Shown here piece by piece: positions 15,656 through 25,591 of a stretch of DNA of 64,000 bases; positions within the stretch are counted from its first letter, which is position 1; each line of letters starts with the position of its first letter. A model generated the notes under the pieces. That model saw nothing but the letters and a program-made list of their open reading frames with translations, was not told the DNA's origin and did not search any database. The translations under genes were made by a program, and so were the position numbers. The stretch comes from Paenibacillus sp. NAIST15-1 (lineage in GTDB: Bacteria; Bacillota; Bacilli; Paenibacillales; Paenibacillaceae): the NCBI RefSeq assembly GCF_001894745.1, contig NZ_BBYF01000002.1:124001-188000 (forward strand), read 5' to 3'.

Positions 15656-17335
15656 GTGAAGAACAAAAAAAATCTTCTGCTGAGTGTGTTGTCTGTTTTT
15701 ATGGTATTCACTCTGTTAGTAGGATGCGGCAGTGGGAAGACAAGTGCTCCACCTGAGAATGAACCTGTGAAGCAAGGCGATACGGGCAAAGAATCAAGTG
15801 AAACTCCGAAGAGTGACCTGTACGAATTGGGCAAGGAACCACTTGAAGTATCGTTCTATGGCAACTATGGTTGGTACCAGCTGCCGAAATGGGGTAAGGA
15901 CCCTGCTTCGAAGTGGATACAGGACAACTTGAAAATTACGGTCAATGGAATCAGTTCAGGTGGCAACAATGCACAGAAGCTGCAAACGATGATTGCGGGC
16001 AATGAGCTTCCTGATATTATCTGGACTGACAGAGGGCCCGATATAGAACGTCTTCGTGAGGCTGGTATGCTCGTACCATTGGATGAGTATATTGACAAGT
16101 ACCCGAATTTCAAGAAGTATTTGACTGAAAATCACAAAGCATTGCTCCGTTCGCCTGACGGCAAGATCTATCAGGTACCGAACTATTATACACAGCAGCC
16201 AAACGGAAACGCGGGCTATGCAATCAACAAAAAAATCTATAAAGAGCTCGGCTCTCCAAAATTGGAAACGACTGACGACTTGTATGCATACTTGCAAGCT
16301 GTTCATAAGAAGTACCCTGACGTCACTCCATTTGAAACGGGATTGGCGAAAGACGGTCACGGTATTGACCAAATCTTCTCTTCCTTTAAAGAAAACAACT
16401 TGTCCCTTACTCGTTTCTTTGCTGTACCAGATGGTGATAAAATGGTCTCCATCTATAAGGATCCAGGCTTCCGTGAATCCGTTGTATATACAGCGAAGCT
16501 GATGCGTGAGAAGTTGATGACACAAGATGCGAATACGCAGACAGAAGATCAAGTAAGAGAAAAAGCGATGAACGGCAAGTTTGCTGTTATTGCAACTTTC
16601 GATCCGATGAAGATGCTAGCTGTAGCAGATGAGGAATTGAAGAAGAAGGATCCGGAAGACGGCTATATGTTTATTAAACCGATTGTAAAACAAGGTCTGG
16701 ATGCTAGCAAAATCTATCCAGGAACATATAACCAACTTGGATGGAACGTAGCTGCCATTACGACAAATGCGAAAAATCCAGAGGCCATATTCGCGATGCT
16801 TGACTGGATGACTGGCCCTGAAGGCAGCATGGTGCTGAACTGGGGGCCTCCAGGAGCGGATGGTTATTGGGATGGATTTGAAGCTGATGGTCTGACACCG
16901 AAATTTAATAAGGATAAATACATGAATGATCCGAAAACGCTTTCTGAAATAAATGGTAAAGCTGGCGACTTGGTATGGGTGGGCAATACAATGTTCATGG
17001 ATAATACGAAAAAGCAAATGTTGTCTACTGTACCAGCAGATAAGATTGATTTCAGCAACCGCTGGCAAATGGAAGTAACATGGGCTTCGCAAGGTGACTT
17101 CACGGAGTTCCTCGGCTGGGAGCCGACTCCAGATAGTGAAGAGGGGATTGCTAGACAAAGTGTTAGAGATATTTGGTTGACAGCTAGAGCAAAATCCATG
17201 TACGCGAAATCCGATGAAGAAGCACTGCAAATTCTGGATAAAGCACATGATGATTCCATGAAGGTTGGTTATCAGAAGTTCCTTGACCATGTTACAAAAG
17301 TTTGGACGGAGAATAAGAAAGCAATGGGTAAATAA
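15656..17335 (+). CDS. Sugar-binding lipoprotein of the CUT1 ABC transporter
   Basis: 559 aa from GTG 15656, chosen because GAAAGGGG lies 8 bp before it; a TTG 18 bp upstream has no such site. A lipoprotein signal with lipobox LLVGC puts the lipid-modified Cys at residue 24. The rest is a two-lobed extracellular solute-binding fold (family 1, LipO type), with a long C-terminal half typical of oligosaccharide binders. A strong terminator follows, separating it from the two-component genes. The ligand cannot be named. Confidence 0.9.
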   Translation: MKNKKNLLLSVLSVFMVFTLLVGCGSGKTSAPPENEPVKQGDTGKESSETPKSDLYELGKEPLEVSFYGNYGWYQLPKWGKDPASKWIQDNLKITVNGISSGGNNAQKLQTMIAGNELPDIIWTDRGPDIERLREAGMLVPLDEYIDKYPNFKKYLTENHKALLRSPDGKIYQVPNYYTQQPNGNAGYAINKKIYKELGSPKLETTDDLYAYLQAVHKKYPDVTPFETGLAKDGHGIDQIFSSFKENNLSLTRFFAVPDGDKMVSIYKDPGFRESVVYTAKLMREKLMTQDANTQTEDQVREKAMNGKFAVIATFDPMKMLAVADEELKKKDPEDGYMFIKPIVKQGLDASKIYPGTYNQLGWNVAAITTNAKNPEAIFAMLDWMTGPEGSMVLNWGPPGADGYWDGFEADGLTPKFNKDKYMNDPKTLSEINGKAGDLVWVGNTMFMDNTKKQMLSTVPADKIDFSNRWQMEVTWASQGDFTEFLGWEPTPDSEEGIARQSVRDIWLTARAKSMYAKSDEEALQILDKAHDDSMKVGYQKFLDHVTKVWTENKKAMGK

Positions 17336-17341
17336 TCTTCG

Positions 17342-17382
17342 GAACGAAGGCTCGCTGTCTGCCAGCGGGTCTTCGTTCTTTT
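17342..17382 (+). terminator. Terminator after the sugar-binding lipoprotein
   Basis: GAACGAAG (17342-17349) pairs with CTTCGTTC (17371-17378), with an inner CGCTG/CAGCG stem, then TTTT. Confidence 0.85.
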
Positions 17383-17414
17383 GATCAAATCTTTTATTTT
17401 GAAATCATCTGACT

Positions 17415-17443
17415 GTTCAAATGATAGTTGAACTTGTTATACT
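17415..17443 (+). promoter_or_regulatory. Promoter/operator of the yesN-yesM type genes
   Basis: The inverted repeat GTTCAA-N7-TTGAAC (17415-17433) ends five bases before TATACT (17438-17443), so it covers the -35 region. The two-component genes therefore seem to have their own regulated promoter. Confidence 0.45.
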
Positions 17444-17503
17444 TTGTTTAGGGAAATGCTGGAATGAGAATTGTATGACTGCATCGTTTGGGGGGCCTCA
17501 TTC

Positions 17504-19084
17504 ATGTATAACGTGTTGTTAGTTGATGACGAGATGCTTGATCTGGAAGGAATGAAGCAATTCATTCCTTGGGAAGAGCTTGGGTTAGAAGTTGCAGCAG
17601 CGGTAAATAACGCCTTTGAGGCTTGTCATATTATTGATAGTACGCCTATCGATATTATCGTCAGTGACGTTAATATGCCGAATATGTCCGGGTTGGAGCT
17701 GGCCCGCAGGGCGATTGAGATAAATTCCAATATCCGAATTATTTTTGTAAGCGGTCACCAAGATTTCAGTTATGTGAAACAGGCATTATCTTTGAAGGCC
17801 TACAGCTATGTACTCAAGCCGATGAATGATGATGAGCTTATCGCTGCACTCGAGAAGGTGAAGCAGGATCTTGATGATGACCGGAAGCGTCGCGATGTGG
17901 AGGAAGCTTATCAGCATATGATTCCGATGGCGAAGAATGACTTGCTGCTGCGGTTGGTTGACGGGCAGTGGAGAAGTGAGCAGCAGGATGGAATGATGAA
18001 GCTAGTTGCCTCTTATGGGCTTGACAAACTGAATTGGCCTGTCCGAGTTGCTGTTATGGAGCTTGACTATATGACTTGGACGCAAGAGCATACGAGCTTG
18101 TCACACGAGGTTACAACGAAGGAATTCCTGTATGCGGTCAATGAGGTTGGATTGAAGCATCATATGCCACATTGCTGCAAGTTGACGCCTCATCGGATGA
18201 TGGTGCTGATTCATGATCAGTATTTAGACCCTTTTATTGATGATTTATATAAGGTGATTGAGACTCAGTTCTCCGTGACGATGACAGTTGGGGTAGGGGA
18301 ACCAGTAAACGGATTGGAACAGCTCTATCTCTCGTTCCAACAGGCAACCAAAGCGGTTGATGGTAAAATGTTTATTGGCAAAGGGAGGCTTATCCGCTAC
18401 GAAGCGGTAAGTTTGAAGCCCGAAATGATGGATGCGCGTACATTGGAACAACGTATGGAGGCACTATTTCACGCCTTGATGGAATATGAGCTGGTTTGTA
18501 TTTACGATGAGATAGAGAGGCTCTTCGAATCTGTGAGCATGCTCCGTTCTAAGTTTACCGTTCATAATCTCGCGATGTTCATCATATGGAAGCTGGATGA
18601 GCAATTGAAGACAAAGGATGAGAATCTGTTCGATATATTGGGTATGGAGCTGCATAACTTGGATATTCTGCTGCAATTTGATACGGTGAGCGATATTCGC
18701 TCCTGGCTCGTCAGGAAGACATTTGAAATATCTGAATATTTGCGCAGCAAATCTACCTCCAAGAATAATCGGCTCATTCGAGAAATGATTCAAGTGATGA
18801 AGGATAAAATGAGCGAGAACATTACACTGAAGGACGTGGCGAATCAATTCTCATTCTCACCGAACTACTTGGGGTACATGTTCAGGGAGGAGACTGGGAA
18901 ATCGTTCAGTGAAGTCCTTATACAGCTTCGTATGGAGCGGGCACGCGAGCTGCTCCATGAGAGCTCCATCAAAATCTATGAAATTGCGAATCAGGTAGGC
19001 TATCGATACCTTCCCTATTTTAGCAGACAATTCAAGGAAGCATACGGCATGACTCCGATGGAATATCGCAAGCGGGAAACATGA
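17504..19084 (+). CDS. YesN-type response regulator with AraC DNA-binding domain
   Basis: 526 aa. Receiver domain at about 1-120 (acidic pair D8-D9, phospho-acceptor Asp55 in IIVSDVNMP, conserved LKP), a linker region, and two AraC helix-turn-helix motifs at about 425-526. The start is ATG 17504 behind a G-rich stretch; the upstream in-frame ATG gives residues outside the domain. The kinase gene follows at once. By analogy it activates the ABC operon just upstream when the cognate sugar is sensed. Confidence 0.92.
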   Translation: MYNVLLVDDEMLDLEGMKQFIPWEELGLEVAAAVNNAFEACHIIDSTPIDIIVSDVNMPNMSGLELARRAIEINSNIRIIFVSGHQDFSYVKQALSLKAYSYVLKPMNDDELIAALEKVKQDLDDDRKRRDVEEAYQHMIPMAKNDLLLRLVDGQWRSEQQDGMMKLVASYGLDKLNWPVRVAVMELDYMTWTQEHTSLSHEVTTKEFLYAVNEVGLKHHMPHCCKLTPHRMMVLIHDQYLDPFIDDLYKVIETQFSVTMTVGVGEPVNGLEQLYLSFQQATKAVDGKMFIGKGRLIRYEAVSLKPEMMDARTLEQRMEALFHALMEYELVCIYDEIERLFESVSMLRSKFTVHNLAMFIIWKLDEQLKTKDENLFDILGMELHNLDILLQFDTVSDIRSWLVRKTFEISEYLRSKSTSKNNRLIREMIQVMKDKMSENITLKDVANQFSFSPNYLGYMFREETGKSFSEVLIQLRMERARELLHESSIKIYEIANQVGYRYLPYFSRQFKEAYGMTPMEYRKRET

Positions 19085-19098
19085 TAGGGGAGAAGTCA

Positions 19099-20856
19099 AT
19101 GAACGAACAGCGACCGAAGTTCCGCTATTTGCCGATTGGCTACAAACTCATGCTGACTTATATGGTGTTCATCATTGTTCCGGTATTAGTCATAGGACTT
19201 GTCTCCCATTCCATGTATGATCAATCGATTCGCAAGCATACACGGAACAATATACAAGGAACACTGCTGCAGATTCGCGATAATATTGAATATAAGATGC
19301 AGGATATAATTCGCATATCTTCTATATTGTACGGCGACTATGAGCTGTATCGATATTTGCGTAGCTACGAGGAAGGCTGGGAAAATTATGATCGCATTAC
19401 GAAGTATGTTATTCCTAAGATAGAAGCGGCATCTTCGGCAACTGGAATGAAGCTGTGGATTTCTGTTTTTTTTCGTAATGAATCCATAAATGAGATCCAT
19501 CACAGTACATTTGGGAAAGAGAATCCTACGGATTATAACTGGCCGTATGAAATTTATCATTTGAATCGAATTACAGATAAGGATTGGTATAAGAGCTTTC
19601 CACCCGAGAAGTACAGCATCACAATGAAGTGGAGCCAAATTGAGCGTGATGCGGAGAATAGTCGAATTTCCCTGCTTCGTCGGCTTGTGGACACCAATAA
19701 TCCTCTGAAGCTTCAAGAAGTTGGATTTTTGCGCATTAATGTTGCGATCTCGGAGCTGTTCGATAGTATTAATTATTCGAAGATTGGAAATGACAGCGTA
19801 ATCTACCTAGTGGATGAACAGGGGAGAAGCATCTATCAGTCTGGCAAGTTGCCTGCTAATGAAGCGGATACGCAGAGCAACTATTTGACGATCCAGGAGA
19901 CGGTAGGGAAGCAATCTTGGCAGCTGGTCGCACATGTGCCTCTCTCCATCATCCAAGAAGATTCGATGAAGGTTCGGTTGTTTGTTATTTTTATTTGCTT
20001 GATTTGCTTTATTGTGTTGTCATTCGCAGGAGTGTTCATATCAAGATATTTCTCGATTCGGATTACGAAGTTCGTGTCAGTGCTCAATGCTTTTCGGGAA
20101 GGCGATCTGCACAAACGAATTTCCTATCGGGGCAAGGATGAATTTTCTCAAATTGCCACCGCATTGAATAGCATGGGCGAAAATGTTGAAGCGCTAATTA
20201 AGGAAGTGTATTTGACACAGCTGCAGAAGAAGGAAGCGGAATTGGAGATGCTGCAATCGCAAATCAATCCGCATTTCCTGTATAACACGTTGTCCTCTAT
20301 TAATCGGCTAGCGAAGTTCGGGGATAATGAGAAGCTGCAGCAGATGGTATTAGGCCTGGCTAAGTTCTACCGACTTGCGCTTAACAACGGCAAACTGATG
20401 ATACCGGTACATAATGAGTTGGAGCAGGCACAGGCTTACGTAGATATACAGAAGATTAAATACGGTGATCGCATTAGTGTTATGTTCGATATTGACCCAG
20501 CAGTATGGCCGTATCGTACGGTAAAGCTGATTGTACAGCCATTTATTGAAAATGTGTTGGAACATGCTTGGTGTGGAGATCGAATTTTCATTCGAATTGT
20601 AGCAAAGAAGGATGTGGATGACCTGCTGTTCCGGATCATCGATGATGGGGTAGGTATGACCGCTCAGCGAATCCATGATATTTTTGATGGAAGAGACCAT
20701 GTGAATACAGGCTACGGCATTCGAAATGTAGATCAACGTATTAAACTGCACTACGGTGCAGAGTATGGAGTTACAATTGTGAGCGGGCTTGGCATTGGCA
20801 CATCTGTATCCATACGTATACCAGCTGAGGCATCAGAGCAAATAACTTCCCAATAA
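19099..20856 (+). CDS. YesM-type membrane sensor histidine kinase
   Basis: 585 aa from ATG 19099, preceded by AGGGGAGAA; an ATG at 19081 overlaps the previous stop codon and is less likely. Two membrane helices (about 13-33 and 295-315) flank an extracellular sensing region of about 260 residues. HAMP follows (about 316-370), then the His_kinase domain with phospho-site His392 in QINPHFLYNTL and an HATPase domain with N and G boxes. It pairs with the response regulator upstream and presumably senses the sugar, or the loaded binding lipoprotein, of the same locus. Confidence 0.92.
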   Translation: MNEQRPKFRYLPIGYKLMLTYMVFIIVPVLVIGLVSHSMYDQSIRKHTRNNIQGTLLQIRDNIEYKMQDIIRISSILYGDYELYRYLRSYEEGWENYDRITKYVIPKIEAASSATGMKLWISVFFRNESINEIHHSTFGKENPTDYNWPYEIYHLNRITDKDWYKSFPPEKYSITMKWSQIERDAENSRISLLRRLVDTNNPLKLQEVGFLRINVAISELFDSINYSKIGNDSVIYLVDEQGRSIYQSGKLPANEADTQSNYLTIQETVGKQSWQLVAHVPLSIIQEDSMKVRLFVIFICLICFIVLSFAGVFISRYFSIRITKFVSVLNAFREGDLHKRISYRGKDEFSQIATALNSMGENVEALIKEVYLTQLQKKEAELEMLQSQINPHFLYNTLSSINRLAKFGDNEKLQQMVLGLAKFYRLALNNGKLMIPVHNELEQAQAYVDIQKIKYGDRISVMFDIDPAVWPYRTVKLIVQPFIENVLEHAWCGDRIFIRIVAKKDVDDLLFRIIDDGVGMTAQRIHDIFDGRDHVNTGYGIRNVDQRIKLHYGAEYGVTIVSGLGIGTSVSIRIPAEASEQITSQ

Positions 20857-20871
20857 GCGCCAGACATCCTG

Positions 20872-20877
20872 TATAAT
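20872..20877 (+). promoter_or_regulatory. -10 box before the 202-aa membrane protein
   Basis: TATAAT just after the kinase gene. Transcription from here would begin near 20884, which rules out the ATGs at 20880 and 20886 as starts and supports the TTG start at 20919. Confidence 0.4.
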
Positions 20878-20918
20878 AGATGATTATGAATCCATGCTCA
20901 GAAATGGAGGAAAATCAA

Positions 20919-21527
20919 TTGAATGCTCGATCATTGGCCTTCTTGGCTGTTCGGCTCGGCGCTCTCTATTGGATCGTGACCGCCTTCCTAGAGTTGGCGA
21001 AGATTGCGGCTGCGCTGGTAAATATGATCTCCTCGATGATTCATATGGGGGTTGGAAGTGAAAATATGGTATACACCAATTTCGTCATACTGCTCCTCCC
21101 TGTCCTTGTTCCGCTTATAGGAGGAATCATCCTATGGTGCACGGCAGGATCATTATCGAAGGCGCTAGCACCGTCTAAACTACGTGATGTGACTCTAGTG
21201 AAGACACAAGATGCAGACGTATCGAGTAGCGGCGAGAAAAGTGTCCTTCCGATGCGCAGCCAGACGCATTCTGCGAACCCGGTGCTTCGCACCACCCTTC
21301 AAATCGGACTAGGTATTGCTGGTATTATGCTTCTCGTGAACAGCATCCCGGAATTTATCAAGCTATTGATTATGCTCTCGAATCAAGAAGTGGCTTTATT
21401 TGCAGAGCGGGCTTGGACGGATGACAGCGCCAAGTTCATAGAAGTGATTGTACAGATGCTTCTTGGGATCTGCCTTGCAGTTGGGGCGGGGGGGATTGCT
21501 CGTTTTTTTACTCGCACAACGGAATAA
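20919..21527 (+). CDS. Hypothetical membrane protein
   Basis: 202 aa from TTG 20919, chosen because GGAGG lies 8 bp upstream and a -10 box overlaps the earlier ATG. Four hydrophobic segments: about 7-37, 48-72, about 128-150 and 178-198, with a hydrophilic loop in the middle. I do not recognise a family. It stands alone between the YesM kinase and a convergent DegV gene. Confidence 0.65.
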   Translation: MNARSLAFLAVRLGALYWIVTAFLELAKIAAALVNMISSMIHMGVGSENMVYTNFVILLLPVLVPLIGGIILWCTAGSLSKALAPSKLRDVTLVKTQDADVSSSGEKSVLPMRSQTHSANPVLRTTLQIGLGIAGIMLLVNSIPEFIKLLIMLSNQEVALFAERAWTDDSAKFIEVIVQMLLGICLAVGAGGIARFFTRTTE

Positions 21528-21552
21528 AATACGGTTAGTTCTCTACATAAAT

Positions 21553-21600
21553 ACAGCGGCTGCACCTTGCTCTATTGGCGAGGTCAGCCGCTGTATATTT
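21553..21600. terminator. Bidirectional terminator between membrane protein and DegV
   Basis: ACAGCGGCTG (21553-21562) pairs with CAGCCGCTGT (21585-21594), extended by ACCTTGC/GCGAGGT inside. AT-rich tails lie on both sides. Confidence 0.75.
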
Positions 21601-22447
21601 ATTTGCGCGCGTATACGATTCCAATTGTGTTTGGTCCACAGTGGCTGGAGATGACGCAACCACAATCCGACAGGATCACATGTTTTGCGCCCGTCTTCTC
21701 TTGCAATTCGGCCTGAATCATATTGGCATCTTCAGGCGATAAGGAATGAGTGACAAATACGATATCCTTGTCCATCTCATCCACATGATCCAGCGCATTT
21801 TGCTTCAACTGCTCAAGTGCTTTCTCGCGTTTGCCGCGAATTTTATTAGCCGCAATCATTTTTCCATCGACAACTTTAATGACAGGACGAATGCGAAGCA
21901 GGCTGCCGATCAAGTTCTGCAGACTATTGCAGCGTCCGCCCTTATATAGATAATCTAATGTATCTATAATGAACTCGGTTTCCATTTTGCCGCGAACGTC
22001 CTCAACAAGCTCTACAGTTTCCTCCAGAGATGAACCAGATTCCAGTGCCATCGCTGCCTTGAGAACTTGAATCCCGATACCGGTAGACAAATTTAAGGAG
22101 TCAATGACAGTTACAGTACCTTCACCGAGCATATCCCCGGCAATAATGGCATTCTGAATGGTGGACGATAAGTGGGAAGACAACCCGATATACAGAATTT
22201 TGCGGCCTTCGTTCACAAATGGCTCAAATGCCTTTACAAAATCAGCTGGAGATGGCGAAGATGTCTTCGGCAGCTTGCCGCATGCATCTACATGCTTGTA
22301 CAATTCCGGAGGGGTCATATCCACTCCATCACGATAAGCGTCGTCACCGAAAGTAACATATAAAGGGATAATGCCAATGTCATAACGTTCAAGTAGTGAT
22401 TTCGGCAAATCGCATGTGCTGTCCGAAAATATTTTAATGTGATTCAT
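21599..22447 (-). CDS. DegV family fatty-acid-binding protein (first of two)
   Basis: 282 aa. It has the DegV hallmarks SDSTCDLP (residues 8-15), KTSSPSPADF (about 59-68), GLSSHLSSTIQNA and a GGRCNSL element. DegV/FakB proteins are cytosolic fatty-acid carriers that present acyl chains to the kinase FakA. The start is preceded by AGGAGGAAGCATA. The ending I-Y-A-R-K and spacing are typical. A second DegV lies at 36976; a FakA gene is not in the window. Confidence 0.92.
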   Translation of the reverse strand: MNHIKIFSDSTCDLPKSLLERYDIGIIPLYVTFGDDAYRDGVDMTPPELYKHVDACGKLPKTSSPSPADFVKAFEPFVNEGRKILYIGLSSHLSSTIQNAIIAGDMLGEGTVTVIDSLNLSTGIGIQVLKAAMALESGSSLEETVELVEDVRGKMETEFIIDTLDYLYKGGRCNSLQNLIGSLLRIRPVIKVVDGKMIAANKIRGKREKALEQLKQNALDHVDEMDKDIVFVTHSLSPEDANMIQAELQEKTGAKHVILSDCGCVISSHCGPNTIGIVYARK

Positions 22448-22704
22448 TATGCTTCCTCCTGAAAGGTATGTAGCTACTATTAGGCTATAAAGAAATGTTA
22501 CTCAACTAGACATTTAACCATTATACTGCAAAAGGAATGGACTTACATAATCCGAATTGAGCGAATAGGCTGAAAAAATATTCCAAATAGGCCGCGAGAT
22601 TGCGTTCGCTTAAGACGTCACGTTATACTGAAGCAAGATAACAGCATGCTGAACTGTTTCATGATTGGGTACAGCTTGCTTGTGGAAGTACATACGGAAA
22701 GGAC

Positions 22705-23295
22705 ATGCAGACAACAAAGATGAACAAGATGAATATGGAAGCAAAGGCATTTAGACGAATTCAATGGGGTTTGTTATTTTTTATTGATTATGCGCCGAGG
22801 GGCGTTGATCTGCTGCCGGACATCGTAGGCTTTGCCTTGGTATTTAGCGGTGTAACACAATTGATATCCGTATCTGATCGCTTCTTGCTAGCGAAGCGAT
22901 TATGTATCCCGCTGATCGTTCTAGCGGTGTATGAGCTGCTGCAGCCGATGCTGTTAGGCGGAGTCAGTGCGGAAGCGAGAGCATGGATTGGAGTGTTTCG
23001 CAGTATAGCAGAGACGGGGTTGAACATTACACTAGTAACCTTCATGTGCAGTGGTTTGCGGGAATATGCACTGCGCCGTGACTGGGGCTACATCGCACAT
23101 ATGGCCCGTAGACGATCCATCTATTTTACAGTTGCACTCGCTTGTTCATTAAGTATGCTCGGATTCGCGTTTGCATCACCGATGGTATTCTCCGCTATGG
23201 CGGCGCCGATGTTCTTGCTATATATTATCGTTGTGTTCATGCTAATGGGATTGTTCGGCCAAGCTGCGAAGATGGTGCAGAAGTCAGGTAGCTGA
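22705..23295 (+). CDS. Hypothetical membrane protein upstream of PP2C-like gene
   Basis: 196 aa. Four to six hydrophobic segments (about 20-45, 55-72, 98-115, 138-160, 166-186). Start choice is weak: GGAAAGG lies only 2 bp before ATG 22705, and ATGs 22720, 22729 and 22735 are also possible. No recognised family. It lies 29 bp before the phosphatase gene, so both are probably cotranscribed. Confidence 0.6.
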   Translation: MQTTKMNKMNMEAKAFRRIQWGLLFFIDYAPRGVDLLPDIVGFALVFSGVTQLISVSDRFLLAKRLCIPLIVLAVYELLQPMLLGGVSAEARAWIGVFRSIAETGLNITLVTFMCSGLREYALRRDWGYIAHMARRRSIYFTVALACSLSMLGFAFASPMVFSAMAAPMFLLYIIVVFMLMGLFGQAAKMVQKSGS

Positions 23296-23324
23296 GCGTA
23301 AGAACAATTGAAGGGGGAATAGCA

Positions 23325-24194
23325 GTGATTCGAATTCATTGTGATGCAGCAACGAGACAGGGGCAGGGCAGACGAAATGAAGACCGGATGATTGCACTTC
23401 CCGAACAGCAGCTATATGCGGTCATCGATGGTGTATCTGGATTAGAGCCGATTACAGATGAGGAAGGGCATACAGCGGGAGAGATGGCTGCCTTAAGTAT
23501 TGCTCGTGGTCTGGAAACTATCACTACTACAGCAGCTATCGATTCTCCACTTGATGTGATGCGTGCTCGACTCATGGATGCTAATCGCAAATTGGATAAT
23601 ACGATGCGCCAATACGGCATCGCTCCACAGGATACAGGACGAAGGTTCGGTGCGGTTCATGCCGCTGTGTGGCTTGATGAGCATTATGCATATTGGACGC
23701 AGACGGGCGATTGCATGATATACGCGCTATATGAATCCGGGGAGGTTCGAGCTGTAACTTATGACCGAGTTGCTCCCTTCGATGAGCGAGCCTTGTCAGC
23801 GTGGATGGAGCATGAGGAGGATTGGAGAGAGCATAGGCAGCCAGAAGAGATTCGGCAGCGGCTGAAGCAGAATCGTTCCCGTGCGAATACAGAGTTCGGT
23901 TACAGCGTCCTTAATGGAGATGAGGCCGTGCAGCATCGCATGGAATATGGAGCCCTCCCACTCCAGGGAGTTACGCATATTCTGCTTGTATCGGATGGCA
24001 TTTATCCTTGGCGTGTTGACGAGGAACAGAGCAGTATGGAGCGGTGGTTCCAATACATCATTACTACTGGGATGGAGCAATGTGCCGCCGCCTTGGAGGC
24101 ACGTGAACGGATGGATGCCTACTGCAATCAAATACCCCGATTCAAAATATGCGACGACAAGAGCGGTATTTTGTTAACAATTGAGCGAATCTAA
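23325..24194 (+). CDS. PP2C-like serine/threonine protein phosphatase
   Basis: 289 aa, GTG start behind GAAGGGGG. The PP2C elements appear in order: NEDRMI (about 19-24, metal Asp), VIDGVSG (about 37-43), a Gly-rich SARG segment, VSDGIYPW (about 222-229) and a C-terminal CDDKSGILL (about 275-283) supplying the last metal-binding Asp. Likely a Mn/Mg-dependent phosphatase of the bacterial PP2C class. The substrate is unknown; no kinase lies nearby. Confidence 0.8.
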   Translation: MIRIHCDAATRQGQGRRNEDRMIALPEQQLYAVIDGVSGLEPITDEEGHTAGEMAALSIARGLETITTTAAIDSPLDVMRARLMDANRKLDNTMRQYGIAPQDTGRRFGAVHAAVWLDEHYAYWTQTGDCMIYALYESGEVRAVTYDRVAPFDERALSAWMEHEEDWREHRQPEEIRQRLKQNRSRANTEFGYSVLNGDEAVQHRMEYGALPLQGVTHILLVSDGIYPWRVDEEQSSMERWFQYIITTGMEQCAAALEARERMDAYCNQIPRFKICDDKSGILLTIERI

Positions 24195-24199
24195 ATATA

Positions 24200-24239
24200 G
24201 GCCCAAATGAGAACGGTTAGGTCGTTCCTCATTTGGGCC
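24200..24239 (+). terminator. Terminator after PP2C-like gene
   Basis: A perfect 12-bp stem, GGCCCAAATGAG (24200-24211) with CTCATTTGGGCC (24228-24239), with inner AACG/CGTT. The T-tract is weak. Confidence 0.7.
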
Positions 24240-24266
24240 TTCGTACTAGAGAATCCTATTTGTGCG

Positions 24267-24434
24267 GTTCAAAAAGGCCGGTTTTCAGCTCCGAGAAAGT
24301 TGGATGAAGCTAGGGCCTGAGGAGCGGAGCGTACGATTTGGGTACATGAGCACCGGAAGGCCTGGCTGAATTCAAGATTCGATGCCGAGTCCACTTCATG
24401 ATTTACTTCGTGATCAAAAGCGGACTTTTTGAAC
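24267..24434. repeat. 168-bp intergenic element with terminal inverted repeats
   Basis: The left end GTTCAAAAAGGCCGGTTTT (24267-24285) matches the reverse complement of the right end (24416-24434) at 17 of 19 positions. The interior has no ORF. It sits between two convergent genes. I recall similar non-coding repeats in Paenibacillus genomes, so this looks like a small dispersed or MITE-like element. Only one copy is visible in the window. Confidence 0.65.
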
Positions 24435-24439
24435 AACCT

Positions 24440-25426
24440 CTATTTGGAGGAGAAAATGGATGCGAATTCCCCATAACCTTCTTGCTCCAGCTTCTCCTTC
24501 GGAATGAACCGCAGGGCTGCAGAGTTAATGCAATAACGAAGTCCAGTTGAGGTAGGGCCATCATCGAATACATGACCCAAATGGGAGTCTGCCAGTTTGC
24601 TTCTTACTTCCACACGAACCATGCCGTGAGAAGTGTCAAGCTTATTCTCCACATGACTGGAACGAAGCGGCTTCGAGAAGCTTGGCCAGCCGCAGCCTGC
24701 ATCGAACTTATCCAACGAACTAAAGAGCGGCTCACCAGATACGATATCCACATAGATTCCTTCTGCTTCATGGTTCCAGTATTCATTGGAAAAAGGGGGC
24801 TCTGTGCCATTCTGCTGGGTTACCCGATACTGGATTGGCGTCAGCTTCCCTTGAAGGGCTGTACGCTCTTCATCGGAGATTCCCCAATGGTTCACGATGA
24901 AGGCATCTCTGCCCGATGCAGAGCGATAGCGCTTGTAATGGGCCGGATTCTTCTGATGATAGTTTTGATGATGCTCTTCTGCTGGGTAGAACGTGCCAGC
25001 GGGAACGATCTCAGTAGCAATTGGTTTATCGAATCTACCGCTCTGCTCCAATTCTTGCTTGGATTGCAGTGCAAGCTGATGTTGTTCCTCATTGTGATAG
25101 AAGACAGCTGTTCGATAAGACGAACCGCGATCATGGAATTGTCCGCCTTCATCTGTAGGATCAATTTGCTGCCAGAATAGCTCGAGCAGCTTCTTATAAG
25201 GGAATAGGGCAGGGTCGAATGTAATTTGAACGGCTTCGGCATGCCCGGTTGTCTCTGAGCATACTTCTTCGTATGTAGGACTGTCAGTGTGTCCTCCTGT
25301 ATAGCCAGACACAATCGAATGGATGCCAGGAAGCTCCTCGAACGGCGTGACCATACACCAGAAGCAGCCACCGGCAAAGGTTGCTTTTTCAAGTGAAGGA
25401 TGATGATTGGATAGTTCTTTGCTCAC
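24440..25426 (-). CDS. msrAB: Bifunctional peptide methionine sulfoxide reductase MsrA/MsrB
   Basis: 328 aa fusion. Residues about 14-170 are MsrA with the catalytic GGCFWC (Cys21), reducing S-sulfoxides; residues about 180-325 are MsrB with CGWPSF and the catalytic Cys in [12 protein letters not shown], reducing R-sulfoxides. Start is GTG with AAGGAGG 10 bp upstream. No signal peptide, so it acts in the cytosol against oxidised methionine. The neighbours are unrelated. The fusion order A-B is common in Firmicutes. Confidence 0.95.
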   Translation of the reverse strand: MSKELSNHHPSLEKATFAGGCFWCMVTPFEELPGIHSIVSGYTGGHTDSPTYEEVCSETTGHAEAVQITFDPALFPYKKLLELFWQQIDPTDEGGQFHDRGSSYRTAVFYHNEEQHQLALQSKQELEQSGRFDKPIATEIVPAGTFYPAEEHHQNYHQKNPAHYKRYRSASGRDAFIVNHWGISDEERTALQGKLTPIQYRVTQQNGTEPPFSNEYWNHEAEGIYVDIVSGEPLFSSLDKFDAGCGWPSFSKPLRSSHVENKLDTSHGMVRVEVRSKLADSHLGHVFDDGPTSTGLRYCINSAALRFIPKEKLEQEGYGEFASIFSSK

Positions 25427-25591
25427 GATGGGGAAGCCTCCTTATGATTAAATACGTATATCTTCATCATACCCAATTGTTATCATTCGAACAACGCCAG
25501 ATCTGTAATAGAGCGAGAAAATAGAGAGAAATGATGGTTGAACAATTCGATTGCCGGTGTTATGATTAGTTCACTGAAAAAACGAATACTC

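Noticed and set aside
16616-17290. 224-residue open frame antisense to the sugar-binding lipoprotein gene
   Set aside because: Fully overlaps a well-supported gene; composition typical of a shadow frame.
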